Shown: positions 23,226 through 36,754 of the stretch, piece after piece
Position numbering within the stretch: position 1 is the stretch's first letter
Layout of the letters: the number at the start of each line of letters is the position of its first letter
Source of the DNA: Liriodendron chinense
Lineage: Eukaryota; Streptophyta; Magnoliopsida; Magnoliales; Magnoliaceae
DNA: 64,000 nucleotides
Assembly: GCA_003013855.2 (NCBI GenBank)
Contig: ML058449.1
Span: 2,170,001 to 2,234,000, forward strand
Direction of reading: 5' to 3'
Notes under the pieces: model-generated
Told to the model about the DNA's origin: nothing
The model's database searches: none
The model's input: the letters and a program-made list of their open reading frames with translations, nothing else
Program-made: the position numbers and the translations under genes

Positions 23226-23707
23226 TATATTAATGTGGGCAAAGGGGTTGTTGGCTATTGGCTCATGTGGGCCCCACCATAATGTGTATCTGCAATCTAC
23301 TCTGACCATCAGATGTGTCCGCTCATGTTAGGCCCAAGGCCTGAAAATAAGCCACATCCATGATTGAGGTGGGGCTACACTATGAGAATAGTTGGTGGGC
23401 ACTCCCACCCCTGATCTTTTTACTGGTGCCACCATGATATGCATGCACAATCCACTCCGACCAACAGTTGTGTCATCCACTATTAGGCCTGGGGCCCAAA
23501 ACTCACACTGACTTGTGATTCAGGTGGGTCACATCAAGAGAAACAATTTGGAGGGAGGCCGTCACGGTGTACACTTTCTAATTGTGCGGTCCACCTGAAT
23601 CACAAATGGGGCTATTGTTTAGCTCTACGACTAAAAATTGGGCCACACACCAGATGGTAGGAGCGGATTTTTTAAAAACATCTCATTGGGGCCCACTTCC
23701 TACATAA

Positions 23708-24135
23708 ATGGTGTGGGCCCACCGTGATGTGTGTTTTATCCACACTGTCCATCCACTTTGCCAGCTCATTTTAGGCCATGATCCCAAAATTGAAGCATAT
23801 CCAAAGCTCAAGTGGAACACACCACAAGAAACAGTGGGATTTGAACGCCTACTGTTGAAAACTTCTTGTTGCACACAAAATCTTTGGATTAAGCTGATAC
23901 TTGTGTTTTCCTTTCATCCGGGTCTGTGTGACCTTATGGACAGGTTGGATGACAGATAAACATCATTGTCAGCCCTAGGAAGGTTTCAACAGTGGACATT
24001 ATTATCCCACTATTTTCTTTGGTGTGGTCCACTTGAGGATATGCTTCAATTTTGGACTCACCGCCTAAAATAAGCTGGCAAAATGGATGGACGGCGTCGA
24101 TAAAACACATGCATCTCATAGGCCCCACAGTCTTC
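23708..24135. mobile_element. Foldback MITE (GGGCCCACC family)
   Basis: The left half ('gggcccaccgtgatgtgtg', 'cactgtccatccactttgcc', 'ccaaagctcaagtgg') is the inverted counterpart of the right half ('gtccacttgagg', 'ggcaaaatggatggacggcg', 'cataggccccac'). Nearly the whole unit is a hairpin. Confidence 0.8.
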
Positions 24136-24824
24136 ACACCTCCATAATGGGTGGTGAGTGCCCTGTTGCACAATCCACGTCCTACATAAATGGCTTTTAC
24201 GTAAAGGGGTTGTAAGCTCGAGTGGCCCCACCATCATGCATTTCCAAATCCACTTCGACAATCGAGTGGCTTGAGTTTAAGCTTGGGGCTGAAAAACCAG
24301 CCCCATCCATGATGCCGGTGTACCACACAATTAGAAACGGTTTTCCTTAGTGTGGCACACCTGAATCACGTATAGGCCTGATTTTTTAGCCCCATGCCTA
24401 AATCTTAGTGTGGCATCTAATGATTTGAGTAGATTTCACATAATTATCAAGGTGGGCCTTGTAAAAAATCAACCGTTGTGGACTCTCCCAATTGTTTCCT
24501 TTAGTGGGGCCCACCTAAATCACAGGTTAGCCTAATTTTTTGGCCTTGGTCCTAACATGGGATGGCACATGCAATGGTCGGAGTAGATTTCATGAACACA
24601 TCACAATGTGCCCATAAAAAAATAATGTGTGAGCGTTCCCCTCCCAACTATTTCCTTTGGTTTGGCCAACTGCACATGAATCACATATTACATTGGTTTT
24701 TGAGACCTACATCTAAAATTAGGTCATACACTTGATGGTTAGAGTGGATTTCAATGGGCCCATCTGAGCCAGCCGACCCATTTGCTCACATGTGAACTAT
24801 TAGTCTTGTTCGTAGGAGACTGGG

Positions 24825-24830
<6 letters not shown>

Positions 24831-24874
<44 letters not shown>

Positions 24875-24882
24875 GGGGGGGG
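24831..24882. repeat. (TG)n followed by a G-run
   Basis: TG dinucleotides, then ten or so Gs. Confidence 0.95.
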
Positions 24883-25272
24883 CACTGTGATGTGTATGCA
24901 AAACCTACTCCAACCATTGGGCATCACATCGTGCTAGGGACCACACCAAAAGAAACAGTCGTGAGCAAACAACTAATCATCATTTCACTGAGGCCCACTT
25001 GAATTGCAAAATGCCATGATTTTTGGGCCCAGGACATAACATTAGGTAAGACACCTAATGGATGCACTGGATTTCACATACACAGGATGGTGGCCCTTGT
25101 ATAGAGTGACACCATCCCAACTGTTTCCACTAGTGTGGCCCACCTGAATTTTAGGCCTTGGGCCTATCATGGGGTGACATACCTAATGGTTGGATTGGAT
25201 TTCACATACAAATCAAGGTGGGGCCAACCGGGTATAACACACGGATGGTCTCTGTGACACAGCTCATAGGAT

Positions 25273-25287
25273 TCTCTCTCTCTCTCT

Positions 25288-25368
<81 letters not shown>
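25273..25368. repeat. Compound microsatellite (TC)n(CA)n(GA)n
   Basis: Three dinucleotide tracts in series. Confidence 0.95.
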
Positions 25369-25372
<4 letters not shown>

Positions 25373-25379
25373 TACACAT

Positions 25380-26089
25380 GCAGGATGTCAACGAACGAAT
25401 TTTAATTTAATTATGCAAAATGTGTGTATGTGCTCAAGCACGGGTTTTCCCTTCCATTAGGAATACATATGACTCTTCCCACTATGTAAGTATTTGATGG
25501 TAGAAAGCATATATGAATTGCCCCAAACAACAAAGTTGCGGTTATTTCTCATAAGATAGCAGTTTAGAACACAAGAATGTCTAGCGTTTTCAGACCAAAT
25601 ATGCGAGGAAGAGCAAACCATGGGAGTCTTCGCTGTAGCAAATTCCTCCAAAGAAAGATTGTGAGATTTTGATGCTTGGATATTTGTTTAGTTTCTTATT
25701 AATGATAAAAATCCATGTGTCAAGATTCAATAGATTATATCTAATCCTAGGAGTCTAAAATTAGAAAGCTTCAAATCTGAGGACTTACTTTGAATAAGGT
25801 GTACAAAAGAACTATAACTAAGGGTTTAAACTCTTAGAAGTGCCTAATAGGGATGTTTGTTGTTGGGCCAAAGGGTGTTACAGACCATCCATGGATTTTG
25901 GATTATATTTTCAATGAGATTAAATCTCTAGCTAGGGCTTTAAACATTTCATTTAACCCTTCAACTAGAGATCATAATCCGATTGTTTGTGATCCTACTT
26001 CTAAGGCATCATGCTTCTATCTCTGTATCAGGAATTCCATTCCCCTTAGCTTTTAAGGAATCCCTTTAATCTTTTTTTAAGGGTAATTG
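25380..26089. other. Intronic, no recognisable gene
   Basis: A 67-codon plus-strand frame at 25853-26056 has no family I recognise. Confidence 0.45.
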
Positions 26090-28435
26090 AATTTCTATTA
26101 AGAAAACCCCACCTAGGCAAAAACCATAGTGGAAAAATAAAAGAATACAACTTAGCTAAACAGCCCAAAGATGGACAAAAGGATACAATCATCCATGGCT
26201 CTCGAGACAGACGCCCATCCCACCACTTCCCACTTAATCTTACAAACTATCTCTTCCGCTAATCTACTCTTATTTTAGGAACAATGGCTATTCCGTTCCC
26301 CCCAAATGATCCACAACAAAGCCATTAAGCTTAAACGTGTATGATTGTGCCTTCTTTTCCAAACCAACCACCATGCCAAGCCCACAATAGGTCACCAATT
26401 GACTCCGGCATTGCCTAAAAGACTATTGAAAATCACAAAAAAACACTCCCACACCCTTTGTACAAAAGGATAAAGAATGAAGAGATGATCAACCATCTCG
26501 ATGTCCATCATGCACACGACACAGATGTTGGGGTGTATGTAGCTCTCTTTTGGAGGTTGCCGACAGTAAGCACCCTCTTCCTAGCCACCAATCACACAAA
26601 AGCTGCCACCTTGGGAGGGGCACCGTAGTACCGGAAGTGGTGAACTTGTATCATTTGACCTTAGAAGTCAGTTTTCGAAGCATCCTATAAAAAGATCGAA
26701 TCGAGAAGCGTCCTAATTTGTGAGCTTTCTAGATCATTGCATCCTTCCAATCACAAAAGGATGGAACCCCTGCAACCAATCTAAGAGCTTGACAAACTCA
26801 CCCACTTCGCATCCAACAAGTCCCTTCGGCATATGGAGCGAACCACACCACAGAATCCCCATAGATGGAAAAACAGCGAGCTACTGTAATGTGCCTCTTT
26901 GGTGTCAACCAAACTAGTCTTGGGAAGTCATCCTGAAGCGATCTGCCACCACACCATACATACTCACAAAACCAAACACACCTTCCACCACCAATTGCGA
27001 AGGACGCGCCTTCCTTAAACTTGGGAATCACCTCAATGATGGCTTTTCATATTCTAGAGGCTCTACACCTTGAAGATGCCCTCAACCCCCAACCCTCATT
27101 CTCGACCCTATACTTAATAACAATTACCTCTTTCCACAGCCTTCCCTCTTCTGTTCCAAACCGCCATAGCCACTTGCCTATTAGAGCCAAGTTCATTGTG
27201 TCCAACACCCTTATACCTGCACTACCTTTAGCAAAAGACTTACAAACCTCCTCCCATTTGAGATGAAATTTGTGTTTTTGCTCAATCCCTTTCCACAGAA
27301 AATCATGCCTCAACTTCTCAAACTTGTCCAACATCGACTAAGGTCACCTAAACAAAGACATGAAATAGAGTGGCAAGTTTGAGAAACCGGCTTTAATAAG
27401 CGTTAATAAGCATTAGACAACCTCCTAGCAAGAGATGATGACTCTTCCAACTTTAAAGTTTCCTCTCAAATCTTTCAATCACCTTATCCCAAAGGTGTTG
27501 CAGGCTTACCAGTGCACAAAGGCAACCCATGGTATGTTGACAAAAAAGAGCCCATACCGCATCTGAACACATCTACTAGCCTCACCACTTCCTCCCTGGA
27601 CAAGCAAATACCTAACATCTCACTTTTGTTAACATTTACCTTCAAGCTAGAAACCACTTCACGGCCACCTAATTATCTTATCAAGATTGTCCACCACATA
27701 AGCCTCAACATCACAAAACAAGATGGTATCATTGGCAAATTGAAGAAGGGAAATCCGAATCCCCTCTCCAGCTACCCTAAAACCACTGATGAGACCAACC
27801 ACTTGCCCTTTGTCTTTAATTTTGCTTGAGGCATCCGCTACCACCACAAACATAAAAGGGGGGAAAGTAGATCACCCTACACAATTCCCCTAGTCGCCTT
27901 TAAGTATCCTTTTGGGGATCCATTCACCAACATAGAAAACGCAGTTGATCGAACACACTCTTGAATCCATCCCCTCCAAATTTTGCTCGCATCCCATCCT
28001 CCCAACATATAGTCAAGGAATTCCCAATCAATATGGTTGTTAGCCTTCTCAATATCTAATTTGCACACCATGCCTTTCTTACTTTCTCTGTGCCTTGAAT
28101 CAATGCACTTATTGGTGATGAGCGCACTATCCCAAACCTGCCTTTGTATATAGTTTTTAAACATGACGCTTGCAAGAACCCTCTGGTTATCAACCACATC
28201 ACCTTTCACGATGTTCCAAGAAACCTAAAAGAAGGTCATAGGATAGCCGTCAGGACTCGAAGCCTTGTCCCTACCCAAAAAGCCGACTAGTTGCTTGATT
28301 TCTTCCTCAGAGATCATCTTTTCAAGGGAGTCTGCTTCTACTTCCGACAATTGATTGAATGAGAGATTGTCCAACTTGGGCTTCTTCCACTTTTCACATG
28401 TTAGCAACTTGCTATATAATTGCATAAAGTCTTTG
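26090..28435 (-). pseudogene. L1-type LINE, 5'-truncated and dead
   Basis: The minus strand carries, in order, the RT entry 'LVGFLGRDKASSPDGYPMTF' (28440-28225), the fingers/palm region 'VCKLDIEKANNHIDWEFLDY' and 'SMLVNGSPKGY' (28209-27877), the catalytic box as 'LQFANDTILF' (27853-27659), 'LRHDFLWKG' to 'LALIGKWLWRFGTEEGRLWK' (27334-27047), the connecting region (27031-26798), and a zinc-finger-like tail with 'VLTVGNLQKRA' and 'MVDHLF' (26650-26430), ending near 26100. The normal F-A-D-D box is F-A-N-D, so a catalytic aspartate is lost, and frames change between most blocks. There is no endonuclease or ORF1. It abuts RTE sequence at about 28435. Confidence 0.9.
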
Positions 28436-29960
28436 TTCAATCACTCTTATCTTACCTAAAGTTTCATGGTATAGTTCATAAGTTTAATCCCATAGTAGTT
28501 AGCGCAACTTTGTATGTTTCCTTTTATTCTTATAAATAGGTACACCGCGGTATTTTCCTCCATTCGTCTAGCATTTTCTTCAATTTTACGATTTTGTTGA
28601 ACAACTTTATCAACCAACATAACTCAGTATCTACCATACAATTCCAAACCTCTATTAGCATACCGCTAGGTCTAAGGGCTATTCTATTTTCATCTTTCTC
28701 AAAGCTTATTTCACCTATCCTAATCCTACAAAAATATCTATGGACTCTGATGGCATTCGCGTTTATAGTTCCCTCTATGTTCTCAGAGTGATTGTCATTT
28801 AGTAAGCCAAAAAATAGCTTCTCCACCTTTCATTGATCTCATTGTCCTTGACAAGTACCCTTTGGTCATCGCTCTTATTACATCTAACATGATCTAGGTC
28901 GCTACTCTTGCTCTCTCTCATTTTTGCAAGTTTGAAGACATCTTTCTAACCTTATTTTGTCCCCAATCTATTGTAAAGATCATCATAAGCCTTAAGTTTA
29001 GCTCACTAGCTAGTTTCTTAGCAATTTTTTTTGCCATTTTTATATTGTTCGAGATTTTCATTGTTTTTAGATTCAAGTCCATTATTAGACTCTAAAACAT
29101 GCACACTTCTCATTAATGGCCTTTTGTACATCGTCATTCCACCACTAACTTTCATTGTTTGATTGGCTTTTTTACTCTAGATACTCCTAAAGCATCTTTT
29201 GCCACTTTTCTTATGCTCATCTCGTTTAATATAACATTTACTTCTTCCTCGAAATTCCACTTTCCTTCTTCCATCAATTTATTCTTGAATAACATTGTTT
29301 TCTCTTGAATAACATTGTTCTCTCCTTTTTAAATTTCACCACCTAGTTTTTGGATACCTATTAATTTCATTCCCTTTTTTTCATTTCTTAATGTAAACAT
29401 CCTTAACCATTAGCCTATGTTGTGCGGTCAAACTCTCTCCAGGAATCACCTTGTAGTCCTTACATATCGAATGTTCTACCTTCCTATGTACAAAGAAATC
29501 TATTCGACTCGTATATGATCCACTTTCCAAAGTTATCAAATGTTCATCTCCTTGCTAGAGCTAAATTGTATGCCATAGCAAAATCAATGATAGCTTCCCC
29601 AATCTCATTTCTTCTCCCAAAAACATATCCTCTATATACCCTCTCATATCCTCTACTTTCTTTTTCTACATGACCATTTAAGTCTCCTCTTACAAATATC
29701 ATCATTCCATTTGGAATTTCTCACATTAGTCCATTAATATGCTCCCAGAATTTTCTTGATTCTATATCATCCAAGAATTCTCTTGATTTTATCCTCTTAC
29801 CCTAATCATTGCATGTATGCATTAATTACATTGATTATCTCCTTTGCTAACACAAATTCTATAAAATCCTATGACTTACTCTCTTAACATTTACAACTTT
29901 TTCTTTTAAATCTTTATCTGCCACCATCCCCATCCCATTTCTATTATTGCCCTTTCCTAT
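28436..29960 (-). pseudogene. RTE-clade LINE, endonuclease and RT start, degenerate
   Basis: The minus-strand reading begins near 29960 with endonuclease-like blocks ('GKGNNRNGMGMVADKDLKEK', 'GDEHLITLESGSYTSRIDFF', 'HSICKDYKVIPGESLTAQHR', 'RYPKTRWWNLK'), then RT blocks in 28826-28530 ('RIRIGEISF', 'GMLIEVWNCMVDTELCWLIK', 'LFNKIVKLKKMLDEWRK') and 'VPIYKNK', 'GIKLMNYTMKL', 'RVIEQR' down to about 28436. These are characteristic of plant RTE elements, which use an APE endonuclease and target-primed reverse transcription. Many stops. The RT is cut at the L1 junction and its remainder is not found on the far side of the L1. Confidence 0.85.
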
Positions 29961-29969
29961 AAACCCAAT

Positions 29970-30215
29970 GTATTCAATAACGGTAATGGTTGACGTAACA
30001 AATGGCCATGATACCGTTACTACAACAGTCGAATTTTTTAAACAAAAAAATATAAAAAAACTAGTTATATTTTTTTAAAGAAATGAGAGGATTCCAAATA
30101 TGCATTCCTTTTTAGTCTTGAACATGTTTATGATGGTGTAATGGGCCATTCCTTGGTAATAGTGTTGTCTCGGGCTGTTTAATGATTTTATTAACTTGAG
30201 AGGCTTAGATAGACT
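29970..30215. repeat. Fragment of a GTAACGGCC-type element
   Basis: The block 'tgatggtgtaatgggccatt' with 'gttgtctc' matches 46880-46930, and 'taatggttgacgtaac...ggccatgataccgttac' is the family's end motif. Confidence 0.6.
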
Positions 30216-30238
30216 TCAAAATTCCTATATTTACTTTT

Positions 30239-30241
<3 letters not shown>

Positions 30242-30306
<65 letters not shown>
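30242..30306. repeat. (TA)n microsatellite
   Basis: About 32 TA units. Confidence 0.98.
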
Positions 30307-30310
<4 letters not shown>

Positions 30311-30507
30311 TTATCGTTTTTACCACAAGCAACAATAGTGTAGTTGTATAGGTCGTATAAATTGAACTCTCGTAAGTTAGAAGTGATAAAATGATGCCAA
30401 AGGATAAACATAAATACAAACATTACTCACCAATCATGTCAACACTAGAAAGAAAACCGTGTTGCAAGTGATTGTTCGACTTCCATGTCGTCGTCGTTTG
30501 ACTATGG

Positions 30508-33086
30508 CTATGGAACAGGTGCCACATATCCTTGATAACCAAAGGGAAAGACCATGTCAATTAAACTCGAGAATGACTGATCATGATCATCACTGCCATT
30601 GGGCATTTGTTGTGTTGTACTTGAATAAGAATAGTCACCTGTGCCAAATGTAGACACATAATCATGTCATTGCCTTAACCATATCAGTACTGCTATTGAG
30701 ATTGCAATGACGAATGACTCGGATTCGATCTGGATATTTATATTTACTGTACCCTATTCCATGTGGATCATATCCAAGACTAGTCCAACAAGAAAGTGCC
30801 TCAGGTGCCCCCCTAAATTGTTCATGGTCATATAAATACCCATAAGTCATCCGATACCTTATTGGTACCATCTCCTCCGATGCCATTGTTATCGGCCTCC
30901 CCATGATGCACCTCCCATGGTTGATGGCATTGTGAATCACTACACTAAGTCCAGCCTCCTCTACTTCGCTGATGCTCATCGGCATTGAATTGTGTGGACA
31001 GTTGTACTCTTCTATTTTGAGCAACACCATGTATATCATCATCGTCTGTCTCGGTTTCATTGTTGCTCTTTTCTCGGGTGAAATCTTATGTGATCCTCTC
31101 CAAAACAATTGCATGGCTCTCTTGTTGGCTCATGAATAACATTGGTTTGTGCACCTCGACTTCCTCACTATCCTCTTCTGCTCGTTTCTCCCGCTCTTCC
31201 AACCAGGGTAGAAGCGGATCATCTTCATCGTAGATGTTGTCCAAGTTTATTGGATAAAAGTTGACTTCCTTAATAAGATTCGCCGTTACTCTTTTCTCGG
31301 GTGAAATCTTCTGTAATCCTCTCCAAAACAATTGCATGACTCGCTTGTTGGCTCATGTATAACACTGGATCGTGCACCTCGACTTCCTCACTATCCTCTT
31401 TTACTCGTTTCTCCTTTTGTTCCAACCAAGGTAGAAGTGGGTCATCTTCATCGTATATGTTGTCCAAATTTATTGGATAGTCGACTTCTTTAATAAGGTT
31501 CGCCACATGCTTTTCATTCCATAACTTCATGTTCTAGTGCACATAGACGAGCCAATCCAATGTCTCAACCGCAACATATTCTTTTGCTTTGAATGAATCT
31601 GTGCAAAATAGCTCCAATTCCCCTCGCAATTGGACGAAGTTGTCTAGCTCAAAACTATCACTATTATTGTTTTGAGAGCCTTGGAACTTTATCCAAAGTT
31701 ATGCCACCAATCACTTATATATGGGGAAAAACTTACGCAAATAACAATGATATTGTCAAATGAACCACTATACATCACTAATAAACAATTTCTATGATTA
31801 TATAATAGTAAAATAACATCAGTTTCTTACCTAGATATATTTGAAAAATTGCCCTTTGTGCAAGTGGATCTAAGAAGCTACCCTGGCGAAGGCCATATAT
31901 TTCCAACTATGGATAATATGCCATAATATCCATATTGTTTTAAGCACCAAAATAACAAAATGTGAACATAATGAATAAGTAATGGCAAATAATTAAAGAG
32001 TTGAACTCACTTGGTTTAATGCCCTTATTTGCACATCTAAATTAGGCTCTAATCTCTTCACATTTTTCAGACCAACACAAACCTTTTCATCCTCAACAAA
32101 TAAAGCAATATATTGATATCTCATATTTAAATAGTGGCCTACATTACAATAATGAAAACAATAAAGGGCTTTAATGATTATATGAAAAAATAATTTAGTG
32201 ATAACTAATAAGTGCATAATGAATGTCCATGAGACAATACTAAAGTAAGAGTGATATATACCGTGCATCACATCTACATTATTATTTGTTGCATGAAGGT
32301 CGTGGTGAAGCTGATTGGTCCAACATTTGTTGATCCTCTTCCAATAATTTTTGTAGTCCTCGTAACCATGATGAATAATAAGCTTCGTGTTATCCATGGC
32401 TTCATAGGGGAAGCCCATCTTAGGTATCTTGTCAGGTTCCAAAAGATGAAGGACTCATTAGTAGTTCAATTACCTTAAGGATGTATCATACTTTTTTCCA
32501 ATATTTATTGTCACTTATGGTCTCCACAACCTCAATCGATGTCTTCTGCCTATGCTCTGTGTTGAGCCACTCCTGGGAAGCAAACATGAACTCTCCCCTA
32601 TACTTGTATAACCTCTCAAGGGCAATAAAATTTCTGGCAACTCAAGTTGTTACATGCACAACTCTCTTCCTTTCGTGAACTTCCTCATTATGGAAACTAC
32701 TTAGTTATTATCGTAGATAAATGTTATGACTTTCCATGCTTTTTCAACAATTTTGCAACATTTTTCTTCTTTCCAATATCTTCTAGTATAAGGTTGATGC
32801 ATTGTGTAGTACATGATGACCAGAATAAATGTATTTGCTTCTCCTTCAACATTTTTCCAACCAAATTGTATGATGCTTTATTATTAATGGCAATTTGTAC
32901 GACATTTTCCTCTCCAATTTCATCTACCATCTTATCCATAATATCGAAAACATATTGCTTCCATTACCACGAATGCATTAATATCTTTTTAGAACATTAT
33001 TCCTAAGTGATAGTTCACCGTAAAGTTTATCATGCTCCGTCTAGTTGAGCTAGTTCAACCATCACACATGAAAGTGCATTATTTAC
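30508..33086 (-). pseudogene. hAT transposase, C-terminal two thirds (split gene)
   Basis: Reading away from the solo LTR: 'CTFMCDG-stop-TSSTRRSMINF' (DUF659 end, normally DGW), then 'MDKMVDEIGEENVVQIAINN', 'HLFWSSCTTQCINLILEDIG', 'YKYRGEFMFASQEW', 'MGFPYEAMDN', 'YWKRINKCWTNQLHHDLHAT'. A gap that looks like an intron follows (32295-32110), then 'MRYQYIALFVEDEKVCVGLK'. The hAT dimerisation block is hard to read, but the typical acidic C-terminal tail 'LDNIYDEDDPLLPWLE' is present twice in tandem (31530-31086). A tail to a stop at 30510 can be followed in another frame ('MVFPFGYQGYVAPVP'). Plant DUF659/Ac-like hAT transposases cut and paste their DNA; this copy is dead. Confidence 0.88.
31086..31530 (-). 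repeat. Tandem duplication (about 223 bp) in the hAT C-terminal coding region
   Basis: Two units encode 'YPINLDNIYDEDDPLLPWLE', 'EDSEEVEVH' and 'SHAIVLERIT' with a few differences. The following 'MQLFWRG..KISPEKR' start occurs at 31337 and 31114, giving a 223-bp period. Confidence 0.9.
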
Positions 33087-34726
33087 TATAACGACCCGAG
33101 ATTTTGGTGCGTGTACATACGCACCCGAGTACGTACACTTACATTAGTTCAAGCATATATATGTGTAGATCCATCCACCTAGCCCATTTCAACAGTCCAT
33201 CTACGTTTTAGCCTGAATCCAACCATTGAGAGTACTATTTCTCTATAGATCCAGTCTTTCAAACATTGACTTTTGACTCTAAACCACCACATCATTATAA
33301 AATAGACCATGAAATACCCTAGTAATTCCACCTATTCACCAAACTAACCGTTCAATCAACTACTCACCACTAGGTAAAGGTATCCGACCGTCTACTTTGA
33401 TTTTGGACTAGTCAATCGTAGTAAATTAAACTCCATGACCTCCATAGCCGCTCATAGACAAATCAAATTAATATTCTGATTCGTTCATCTTGTTCATCAT
33501 ACATAGATATGCTTAACCTACCGTCGAAATTGTGATTTGATGAAATTTTATGGGTGGACAAGTCATTAAAGTTTGACGGTGTATATGTCTTACAAATAGG
33601 TCATCCAAAAATCATGTTACGAGTATCTGTTTAAGAAACCAACCGTACAATAACTCATATTTGTGATTAAGATCATAACCATCCAATTAAAAAAAAATTA
33701 ACCTTTCATATGACCATCCATCAAATTTGTATCTGCCAAATGGGCCATCCAAATACCAAAATGAACTGATCATTTCGAAGATCATTAGATAAGTGTCAAG
33801 GCTACCGGTTAAATTTTCTATTGGATGTCACTTTGAATCACGGAGTGTGATAGACCACTAAAAAGGCATCTTGGACGATCAAGGCCCAAACTTGAGCGTT
33901 AGATAGAGCATAAAAGATAACGAAGAGTGATGAGGTTTCATCTCAATTGGACGATGCAGTTAGGAGTTATGGAAGGTGGAAGTCAAAACTAAAGGAAAGG
34001 GCAAAGTTGGAATTATATATAAATATATACACTAGGTATTTGTTAAACTTACACAGTAAGGTTTTAACCGCGATTGTCACTCACACTCTTTCCCATCATG
34101 TGCTCCAATTAAGATTTAGATCAACCTCATATTTGGACTCATGACCTAGTGGGATCTGACAAGATGAATGAACGGGTTGGATTTTGCAACCAACATCCTA
34201 GTGGACCCCACATGATCCCTGTAGTCGTTCTGCGTCCACAAGCATACAGACGAACCCGATCTCATCCCAGCACGTGAAACTATTTTGTAATTGGAAACTT
34301 CCATTTTTTCCTCATTTGAAAAGAGATTTCTTGATAATTAGAGAGACCTCCTTAAATCTTGGTCGTCCAAATTCAGTTTCTTAGGCAGGAGGGAACACAA
34401 GCAAACATGGTTTCCAGATCCGAAGCCAGTTTTTGCGGCACAAGCGATACAAAGAGCTGATTTTTTTTTATTTTTTTTTCATTTTGTTTAACAACCAACC
34501 AAAACCCTTTGAACCTTCGATCCAAACCGTTCAATCCAATGATCACGACCATCCAATTACAACTAGCTGGTCCACACATGCAGATATGAACCAGAGTGCA
34601 CATATGTGTGCATGCAGACGAAGACATGCTAGTGTAGTAAAGCTTGATATTGTGCAAAACGCATTAAGCCATCTCCAGCCACGTGAGTTCGACACAGTAA
34701 TTCATCTGGAAACTTTGGAGATAGCC

Positions 34727-34734
34727 TATATAAA
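34727..34734 (+). promoter_or_regulatory. TATA box of the solo LTR
   Basis: TATATAAA in the U3-like part, upstream of the GA-rich leader. It points into the intron, antisense to the host gene. Confidence 0.45.
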
Positions 34735-35449
34735 TGCTCCCTCTTGAGGACAGGAACAATGATAAGTTAGAGAGAGAAATCCTATGAGAAATTGGGAGAA
34801 AGAGAGAGAGAGAGAACTCGGTGGGTCCAGCATTCTTTCTGGTATGAGAAAGAAAACAAGAAGAAAGGAAGAGAAATAGAAGAGAAAGAGTAAGTTTATC
34901 TTGTATCGTTTTTCCCTTGTATTAACAATTCCCTCTTATTTGAATTTGGATTTGGATTTTACATTATATTTCAGCGTGTTTAATCGTTATACGAAGGTTA
35001 TAATCATTGTTTGATTTTGTTTTAATCCATTGCTTGAAATATATATGATTTCATGAGTCTATGGATTTACGTTATTGTAATTGGTGCCTTGATGGACTGA
35101 ATTTTGTTACATTACATTTTTTTTCAAAGTTGAACTTGAAGGTTTGGTTTTTACAGTGATTTTGATAATCATGTGAAATTGGGTGGTTAACGTCAGTGTT
35201 CGCATTGTCGGTATCGCTACAAGTTTCGCTGGCCAAAGATAAAGATATAATATCGTTATCGTCGATAATATCGTCGATAACCGGAAATGTGAGGAAAAAG
35301 GGGAAACATGATGAAAATTGTGGAATTTTTCAGTGAAACTTCAGGAAATGCCTAAATACACATATTTGCATATTCAGGAATAAAAAAACTGCAAAAAGAA
35401 TGCATTAAATGGGCTGTTTGGAAGTTTTAATGGTATGGCACTTAATCAC

Positions 35450-36110
35450 ACTGTTTCTAGTGGTATGATCCACTTGAAATTTAGATCTGTATAATTTTTG
35501 AAGCCACTTCCTAAAATGGGCTGTAGAAAAGGATGGACGGAGTGGATATACAAAATATCATCCATGTGGGCCATACCGTAGGGGTAACACCCACTAAGCT
35601 GTTCCCGGGGTAACACTGGAAGCGGATCGGCTGGTGCACCCACCAGCAGTGACGTCATCAAGTTTCGTGGGTCCCACCATGAGGTACTTGTTATATCCAA
35701 ACCGTCCTTCCATGTTATGGGATCATTCTAAGTCTTGACCCAAAAAATCAGACATATCCAAGGATCCAGTGGACCACACTGCAGAAAGCAGTGGCAGATT
35801 TAACGTATACCATTGAAACATTTTTGGAGGTCCCAGAAGTTTTGGATCAGTCTGATATTTATTTTTACCCTTCATCCACGTCCGTGTGACCTTATGAACA
35901 GTTTGGATGACAAATAAACATCATGGTGGACCTGGGTATGTTTTAACGGTGAGAATCATTGTCCCCACTATCTTTATTGGTGTGGTCCACTTGAGTTTTG
36001 GATATGACACATTTTAGGTATCATGCACTAAAATGATCTCTCTAAATGGATGGACGGTTTGGATGTACTAAATACATCATTGTGGGGTCCACAGAGCCTT
36101 AATCTTCTTT
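35450..36110. mobile_element. Foldback MITEs (GGGCCCACC family) inside the hAT element
   Basis: Contains 'aaggatggacggagtggata', 'gtcccaccatgaggtact', 'agtggaccacac' and the mirrored 'gtccacttgagttttgg' and 'atggatggacggttt' with 'gtggggtccac'. At least one hairpin unit, 35665-36105. The motif 'aacacccactaagctgttcc' occurs at 35587 and 36704, possibly the ends of another nested unit. Confidence 0.65.
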
Positions 36111-36754
36111 GAACCATTCGTACAAACACGGTGCTCGAGGACTGCGCACTCACTCTGCGTCCGCCACGTCCCTACGGAAACGTAAGGGTGGGGTGAGCGG
36201 ATTAGGTGCGACCCAGACTCACGCAAGACGGTGCGGCCCTTACGTACGTTCACCGTGGGGCCCACATTGATGTATATATTATGTATCCACACCGTCCAAC
36301 TGTTTATACACATAATTTTATGGCATTAAACCAAATATCATGCAGATCCAAATCTCAAGTGGACCATACCACTAGAAACAGTGTGATTGAGTGCCCCACC
36401 ATTAAAAAATCCAATGAGCCCATTGTAAGGTTTTGGTAATGTTTATTTTCAATCGAAGCTCTTGATAATGTCAATAAGGTCTTGATGAACAAAAAATATA
36501 AAGATCAGATTGATCCAAAACTTTTGTGGCCCACAAAACATTTTAAATGGCTATTCATCACTATTTCTAGTGGTATGGTCCACCTGAGATTTGGATCTTC
36601 TAAGGGTTTTGGATTACATCCTAAAATGATATGAAAAAATAGATAGACGGCGTAGATATATAAAAACTACATCAATATGGGCCCCACACGGTTAGGGTAA
36701 CACCCACTAAGCTGTTCCAGGGGTCACGTCGTCCGCACGCTACTCGTGCAGAGA

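Larger units (their letters stand above)
23240..25240. repeat. Cluster of GGGCCCAC-rich dispersed repeats
   Basis: Repeated segments such as 'ggcccacctgaatcaca', 'gaaacagt' and 'ggatttcacataa' in both orientations, the same units as in the long-TIR elements at 19.4 and 40 kb. It includes the foldback unit at 23708-24135 and a (TG)n run. No gene. Confidence 0.65.

Noticed and set aside
27512..27829. 105-codon plus-strand open frame
   Set aside because: Antisense shadow of the L1 reverse transcriptase.
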